Shown one piece after another: positions 23,560-28,398 of a stretch of DNA of 28,398 bases (positions are counted from its first letter, which is position 1; each line of letters begins with the position of its first letter). Source of the stretch: Desulfobacteraceae bacterium (lineage in GTDB: Bacteria; Desulfobacterota; DSM-4660; Desulfatiglandales; B25-G16); NCBI GenBank assembly GCA_030615565.1, contig JAUWZC010000004.1:1-28398 (forward strand), in the 5' to 3' direction. The position numbers were made by a program, and so were the translations under genes. Under the pieces are notes generated by a model. The model saw nothing but the letters and a program-made list of their open reading frames with translations. It had not been told where the DNA came from and did not search any database.

Positions 23560-23591
23560 GATTAAATTAACAATATTCTTTAGGTGCATAC

Positions 23592-24887
23592 ATGATAGAG
23601 CGCTACACACTTCCAAAAATGGCCAAGATATGGGAGCCTCATAATCGCTTTGCCAAATGGCTTCAAGTTGAAATACTTGTATGCGAGGCAATGGCCAAAG
23701 AGGGGATGATCCCAAAGAAATCAGCGGAGAATATTAAGAAAAAGGCGAAATTCTCTGTTGATAGGATCCAGGAGATCGAGGAAGAGGTAAAACATGATGT
23801 TATTGCCTTTTTGACAAATGTGGAGGAACAAGTTGGCCAGGATGCACGATTCATCCACATGGGGCTTACATCATCTGATATCTTAGACACTGCCCTTGCC
23901 TTACAACTCAAAGAGGCAATGCAGATAATCATAGATGATGTTGGTAGTCTTCTCGTTGTTTTAAAAGAGAAGGCCTTTGAGCATAAGAATACTGTAATGA
24001 TTGGTCGTTCCCATGGCATCCATGCAGAACCCATAACATTTGGTCTTAAGCTGGCAGTATGGTACAGCGAAATGAAAAGGAACCTTACAAGACTTGAGCA
24101 GGCATTGGATGTAGTAAGCTACGGCAAGATATCCGGGGCAGTAGGGACTTTTGCTAATATCCCTCCAAGAATCGAAAAATATGTCTGCACTCATTTAGGT
24201 CTAAAGCCGGCGGAGATCTCTACGCAGATTGTTCAAAGGGACAGGCATGCACACTATTTTACTGCACTGGCCATCCTTGCAGGCTCAATTGAAAAGATAG
24301 CCGTGGAGATAAGGCATCTCCAAAGAACAGAGGTTGGAGAGGTAGAGGAGGCGTTTGCTCCGGGTCAAAAGGGTTCATCTGCTATGCCCCACAAAAAGAA
24401 CCCTATTGGTTCAGAAAACCTCTCAGGACTGGCTCGGCTTGTTAGGTCCAATAGCATTGCAGCCATGGAGGATATGCCACTTTGGCACGAACGGGATATC
24501 AGTCATTCCTCTGTGGAAAGGGTAATCGCACCAGACAGCACTATCCTTATAGATTACATGCTCAATCGATTGACAAGGATGATAAAAAATCTGGTGGTGA
24601 ATAAAGATACTATGGCAAGGAACCTTGAAAAACTAAAGGGTCTGATCTTTTCTCAGCAGGTCTTACTGGCCTTGATAGCCAAAGAATGCTCACGTCAGCA
24701 TGCCTATTCATTAACACAAAGAATCTCTCTCCAGGCCTGGAATACTGGGGAAGATTTCAAGCAACTTCTTTTAAGCGATCCAGATGTCCAAAATTACCTT
24801 GACAGTAAGCAAATAGAGGAGATATTTTCCCTTAATTATCATCTAAAACATGTGGAGGAGATCTTCGCTAGGGTATTCCAAAAATAG
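23592..24887 (+). CDS. purB: Adenylosuccinate lyase
   Basis: This 431-residue cytoplasmic lyase cleaves SAICAR to AICAR and adenylosuccinate to AMP, releasing fumarate in both reactions of purine synthesis. TSSDILDTA (93-101) and GRSHGIHAEP (138-147, H141 a catalytic-site histidine) are family motifs. GSSAMPHKKNP (261-271), on the flexible loop that carries the catalytic serine, is the fumarate lyase signature. Length and domain order match the short bacterial and archaeal PurB form (about 430 residues). No other pur gene is adjacent. Its 3' end overlaps a small lipoprotein-like frame by 38 bases. Confidence 0.96.
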   Translation: MIERYTLPKMAKIWEPHNRFAKWLQVEILVCEAMAKEGMIPKKSAENIKKKAKFSVDRIQEIEEEVKHDVIAFLTNVEEQVGQDARFIHMGLTSSDILDTALALQLKEAMQIIIDDVGSLLVVLKEKAFEHKNTVMIGRSHGIHAEPITFGLKLAVWYSEMKRNLTRLEQALDVVSYGKISGAVGTFANIPPRIEKYVCTHLGLKPAEISTQIVQRDRHAHYFTALAILAGSIEKIAVEIRHLQRTEVGEVEEAFAPGQKGSSAMPHKKNPIGSENLSGLARLVRSNSIAAMEDMPLWHERDISHSSVERVIAPDSTILIDYMLNRLTRMIKNLVVNKDTMARNLEKLKGLIFSQQVLLALIAKECSRQHAYSLTQRISLQAWNTGEDFKQLLLSDPDVQNYLDSKQIEEIFSLNYHLKHVEEIFARVFQK

Positions 24888-25038
24888 GATAATTCCTCTT
24901 GTATATCCAGTTTGCTTCCTTGCTATACTCTTGTATCTTTTTTCGGCATGTGCTTCATCCCAGAATTTATATAATAAACTTTCTGATACAGAGTATATTT
25001 CCTCAGATTATAAAATTGTTCTTGAGCATAAGGGTTGA
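24850..25038 (+). pseudogene. Truncated lipoprotein gene after purB
   Basis: A 62-codon frame overlaps the end of purB. After a hydrophobic leader (VYPVCFLAILLYLF) comes SAC, a plausible lipobox, and then ASSQNLYNKLSDTEYISSDY before a stop. More protein-like text continues in other frames: RVEKGADPESIKNRVRSGLQ to about 25101, and RFAINNLKIRLLLSERIIVY with YFEQYKVRVNTRTGKND to about 25187. This suggests one lipoprotein of about 100 residues broken by frameshifts, or by sequencing indels. No good ribosome site was seen. The region up to 25212 holds nothing else clear. Confidence 0.45.
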
Positions 25039-25212
25039 AAAAGGTGCAGACCCGGAATCAATAAAAAATAGAGTCAGATCAGGTTTGCAATTAACAATCT
25101 GAAGATAAGGCTACTATTATCTGAAAGGATAATAGTGTACTTTGAGCAATACAAAGTACGGGTCAATACCAGGACGGGAAAAAATGATTGAAATGATACA
25201 GAGAGATGGAAA

Positions 25213-26001
25213 ATGAAAAGTCCAGAGATAGATATGGGTCCTATTAGGAAGGGGAAAAAGAAGAAAAGAAGGCGCACTGAGAGCCAAGATCGTCTGACAG
25301 TCATGATCTTTAAGAGAGTGGGCAAGCTAAAAACATTTAAAATATCTTCCCTACTTATATTACTGGCGTCCTTGTTCTTACTTATCTATATTGTGCTTAC
25401 CATTTTTCTGACCAACAAATACCTTGCATACTTTTATCCTATTGAATCCATTTATCCTTTTAGATGCGTAGGGATAGATAAATTACAGAGAAATAAAATA
25501 GACGAACTCAAGAGAGAACTTATCAAGACAACAAAAACTCTTGAGAGATCCAAACAACATATTGCCCTATTGGATGACTATATCAGGGAGAATAAAGAAC
25601 AAATTCCAGAGCCAATGTCCTCAGTTAATTATACTGAATCATCTTTGCCCAAACTTGTGGATATTAGTGAACTAAAGGTAGAAAGAAATAAATCGACAAT
25701 TAATGTTGACTTCAGGATTGTAAACAGACAGTTAAATGAGGGACCTATAGGCGGATATATATTTGTCCTTGCCAGCATAAAGGATTCAGATAAATCTGAG
25801 GTTTGGGTTTATCCTAGCTCACCGCTCAAAGATGGGCTCCCCACAAACTATAGGAGTGGGCAGCGTTTTTTCATACAGAGATTTAAATCAGTCAGCAGTA
25901 AATATACACTCAGCAAATCAATCAATAAACCACTCATCTTGGAGATACTTGTCTACGATAGAAATGGTAAATTGATCTTAAAGAAGGTCGTTGAGGCATA
26001 A
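25213..26001 (+). CDS. Membrane-anchored protein of unknown function
   Basis: This is a 262-residue protein. The first 40 residues are very basic (GKKKKRRRTESQDR) and cytoplasmic. One membrane helix follows at residues about 43-66 (ISSLLILLASLFLLIYIVL). Residues about 92-130 form a short charged coiled coil (KIDELKRELIKTTKTLERSK). The C-terminal 110 residues alternate in a beta pattern (LKVERNKSTINVDFRIVNRQ; GYIFVLASIKDSDKSEVWVY; FFIQRFKSVSS). The layout suggests a periplasmic beta domain on a stalk. I do not recognise a family. The start follows the debris described above; the ribosome site is weak. It converges on the RNase gene, 34 bases apart. Confidence 0.7.
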   Translation: MKSPEIDMGPIRKGKKKKRRRTESQDRLTVMIFKRVGKLKTFKISSLLILLASLFLLIYIVLTIFLTNKYLAYFYPIESIYPFRCVGIDKLQRNKIDELKRELIKTTKTLERSKQHIALLDDYIRENKEQIPEPMSSVNYTESSLPKLVDISELKVERNKSTINVDFRIVNRQLNEGPIGGYIFVLASIKDSDKSEVWVYPSSPLKDGLPTNYRSGQRFFIQRFKSVSSKYTLSKSINKPLILEILVYDRNGKLILKKVVEA

Positions 26002-26035
26002 TCTAGAACTCTAATCCACAAATGACGTAGCAAGG

Positions 26036-28018
26036 TTAATTGGCCAGACGAAGGATAAGTATGTCATCCCAGGGATCTGATTTTTTAACAGCTACCTTTA
26101 TCTCTTCACCTGGTGATAACTCAAGACCACTTATTGTTGGAAGGTCAGCAACGAAAAGTAAATCGGTTAATATTACCAAATACTTATATTTAAGTTTTTG
26201 GAAAACAATAGCATTAAAGCTATCATTTATGCGTCCTGCAAGATACTTAAGAATCCAATACCGGACCTGGTTCCTCTTCATCAAATCAATATCTTTTAGT
26301 GTCTGTTGTATCACCATATTTAGCTCTTTAAGTCTTAATTCTTCATAAACAGGCCTTTTTTTGAATATGGCAGAATAGATTTGCCTCTGGACAAGCACGT
26401 CTATATATCTTCTTAATGGGGAGGTTGCGTTGGTGTAAACATCAACCCCAAGGCTACTATGTGGATGAGGTATTGTGTCTATAAAAAGAGGCCGAAGCTT
26501 GCGCCTTTGCTGAAATACATAATAGATATAATTAGATTCATCTATTGATAGTCTTTCTTGAGGTGGTTCCTGGCTCCTGTAAAGGATAGGCAGGGCTTTC
26601 TCGAAGGAAAATTTTGCTGCTAGCAAGTTATACAGAATCATACATTCTGAGACGATAATCTTAGCAGGAGTGTTCTGTTCTATCAGCCTGGGACGTATAT
26701 TTGAGTTATTGTCGAATTCAAAATGGATCTCTGGAAGAGGGATAAGTATGGCCCCATTTGCAACCCTCTTTTGCCTGAGGGTCTGGCACAATTGATAGAG
26801 GGCAGGAAAAACTGGCTCTTCCATATACACTGCATTTACTTGATCGTAGGTAAACTGTTTTTCTATCCTTACAATGGTGGGTATAAAATGGAAGTTTATG
26901 ATGTTCCAATCCCTATCAAAATTTGCAAAAAGGGATATAGCAAACCGTTTTAAACCTTTTACCAAACTTAATGCATTGTTAGAAAGGTTTGAAGGGAGCA
27001 TGGGGATTTGATTAAACGGAAGGTAGATTGAGCTTGCTCTATTAAAGGCCTCCCTATCTAAGTGTCCATCAACCTTGATAAATGGAGTTAAGTCGGTAAT
27101 ATGAACACCGAGCCTGTAACCTTTCCCAGTAGGCTCCAAGCTTAATGCATCATCAAAGTCCCTGGTATATGGTCCATCAATGGTAAAGATAGACAAACCT
27201 GTTAGGTCTTCCCGATCTGCAGAATCTAGCTCTTTTCTTATTACAATATCTGTTTCTTTAAGGACCGGCTCACCGAAATCGGTCCTGATTTTAAACCTAT
27301 GAAGATCAAGATTCTCATCCTCATCCCATATATTCAGGTTTACTAGTAAGTGGCGAGCCTTGTCTATATCCTTTATTCCAGCCCTGGAAAATATTTCCTT
27401 ACCAAGCTTATAATCTGGGGCATCCTTTCCATAAAGGGCAAGCTGAATGAGTAGTTCAATAACCTTGTCCTTTAAGGGGAGCTCCTCAATATGCCTATTA
27501 TCTATTATCTCCTTAAGGAAGTTTGCTCCTTCTGCTAACTCCCTTTCTTTTAATTCAGCAGCTTCTCTGGCCTTTATTATTTGTTCCACCTTATCTGGAC
27601 TATTGGGGATAAAGAAGCCATCTTTCATTTTAAAATAGACCCCGTCAGCAAAGAGGGCCCTAACCAGAGCAGATATGTGATCATCAGTGATATCTCTACC
27701 AAAGGAAAGCTGTGTAAGATATTGATAGTTAAAAGCCCTATTTTCCTCATGGGTAAGTTCCCAGAGATCTTGAACAGATGTCTTTGTCATATAATTAGTC
27801 CGTATCTTTTCAAGTACTTTTAACTCTTTTAGTAATTCTCCCCTTGACTTAGAAGTATTTAAGATGGCAGATGAAATGAGGAGAGCTCTTTTGGGAGAAA
27901 TACTCACCTCATGGTTAGATATGGTTAAAAGCTGTAACTTGTTTCCCCTATCTTTCAGACAGACAGAGAGTATAATTTTTCTCTGGTCAATGTATTCAAT
28001 AATTTTTCCCTCAGCCAT
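26036..28018 (-). CDS. RNase II/RNase R family exoribonuclease
   Basis: This 660-residue 3'-5' exoribonuclease has an N-terminal region (about 1-240) that is mostly helical, with a short SH3/cold-shock-like start (KIIEYIDQRKIILSVCLKD). The catalytic RNB domain starts near residue 265. The four metal-binding aspartates are present as TIDGPYTRDFDDA (D281, D287, D289, D290), with the same spacing as in E. coli RNase II. The conserved arginine motif is TSPLRRYIDVLVQRQI, and the C-terminal S1-like domain is short. The N-terminal part is longer and more divergent than in E. coli enzymes and resembles the lineage of RNB proteins common in cyanobacteria and deltaproteobacteria. TAAGGA stands before the ATG. 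Confidence 0.92.
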   Translation of the reverse strand: MAEGKIIEYIDQRKIILSVCLKDRGNKLQLLTISNHEVSISPKRALLISSAILNTSKSRGELLKELKVLEKIRTNYMTKTSVQDLWELTHEENRAFNYQYLTQLSFGRDITDDHISALVRALFADGVYFKMKDGFFIPNSPDKVEQIIKAREAAELKERELAEGANFLKEIIDNRHIEELPLKDKVIELLIQLALYGKDAPDYKLGKEIFSRAGIKDIDKARHLLVNLNIWDEDENLDLHRFKIRTDFGEPVLKETDIVIRKELDSADREDLTGLSIFTIDGPYTRDFDDALSLEPTGKGYRLGVHITDLTPFIKVDGHLDREAFNRASSIYLPFNQIPMLPSNLSNNALSLVKGLKRFAISLFANFDRDWNIINFHFIPTIVRIEKQFTYDQVNAVYMEEPVFPALYQLCQTLRQKRVANGAILIPLPEIHFEFDNNSNIRPRLIEQNTPAKIIVSECMILYNLLAAKFSFEKALPILYRSQEPPQERLSIDESNYIYYVFQQRRKLRPLFIDTIPHPHSSLGVDVYTNATSPLRRYIDVLVQRQIYSAIFKKRPVYEELRLKELNMVIQQTLKDIDLMKRNQVRYWILKYLAGRINDSFNAIVFQKLKYKYLVILTDLLFVADLPTISGLELSPGEEIKVAVKKSDPWDDILILRLAN

Positions 28019-28107
28019 AAAAAATCCTTAATCCACCTTAGGCAATAAAGGGTTTAGAGGCAAAATTTGATGACCCCATTAGAATGCCTTGTAAAATTCT
28101 AACGGTG

Positions 28108-28386
28108 TTATTTACTAGAGGAAAGGAAAGAGATCATGGCTAAAATAATGATAATAAGGCCCAGACTTGCATATATCACTGTGCCTATGATAGAGCCTTC
28201 GATAGTTTTAAGCAATAGCGTTTTATTGTAAAAGTATCCGATATAAAAGACAAAAAGAAATGACACTGCAAGCCCTAACTGCATCCGACTGAGCAGGAGA
28301 CAGATAGAGATTATAGCAACAAAAGAGATAACCATATAAAGGGGTACACCAAGAGTAACAATAGATAATATATCCACTGGATCCAT
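28108..28386 (-). CDS. Small four-helix membrane protein, unknown function
   Basis: This 92-residue, highly hydrophobic protein has about three to four membrane helices (IVTLGVPLYMVISFVAIISI, LAVSFLFVFYIGYFY, GTVIYASLGLIIIILAMISF). I chose the ATG at 28386 because GGAGGT lies directly before it. A further in-frame ATG sits at the window edge (28398) and would swallow that site. It lies upstream of the RNase gene on the same strand, 89 bases away. No family is recognised. Confidence 0.6.
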   Translation of the reverse strand: MDPVDILSIVTLGVPLYMVISFVAIISICLLLSRMQLGLAVSFLFVFYIGYFYNKTLLLKTIEGSIIGTVIYASLGLIIIILAMISFLSSSK

Positions 28387-28398
28387 AATTACCTCCAT

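Overview
The window looks like a chromosomal segment of a low-GC, Gram-negative, sulfate-reducing bacterium, most likely of the Desulfobacterota. The main evidence is a four-gene qrc locus (menaquinone reductase of sulfate respiration). It is supported by a type IV pilus secretin operon, a TolC-type outer-membrane channel and several lipoproteins. No rRNA, tRNA, CRISPR array or intact transposase gene was seen.

Layout. (1) Bases 1-1.8 kb are an accessory-looking left edge: the 3' end of an unrecognised gene, a 5'-truncated sugar-transferase remnant, and an orphan geranylgeranyl-reductase-type flavoprotein. This stretch looks more GC-rich than what follows. (2) A coiled-coil lipoprotein (1.9-2.8 kb) is divergent from qrcABCD (3.1-8.8 kb), which ends in a 49-codon membrane protein gene. 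Two gaps inside the qrc locus (about 265 nt each) hold large inverted repeats. (3) nadB (minus strand) is divergent from a HAD phosphatase gene. (4) pilMNOPQ lies on the minus strand behind a small XRE regulator gene. A bidirectional terminator separates it from the HAD gene. (5) lepB is divergent from the pil operon and is followed by an 857-residue fusion of a TIM-barrel metalloenzyme-like domain with two cyclic-nucleotide-binding domains. (6) A second copy of the inverted-repeat element precedes an orphan NusG paralogue, which converges on a tolC-like gene. (7) An 856-nt stretch holds gene debris, then purB, a lipoprotein fragment, a membrane-anchored protein of unknown function, an RNase II/R-family exoribonuclease (minus) and a small membrane protein (minus).

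How it works together. Qrc would pass electrons from periplasmic cytochromes (fed by hydrogenase or formate dehydrogenase) to menaquinone. PilM/N/O/P form the inner-membrane alignment complex that connects to the PilQ secretin. Most other genes are housekeeping (nadB, lepB, purB, RNase).

The two most unusual things are the TIM-barrel/double-cNMP fusion and a two-copy nested palindromic element. In the latter the inner arms are conserved between copies. The outer arms differ in sequence between copies but remain self-complementary within each copy.
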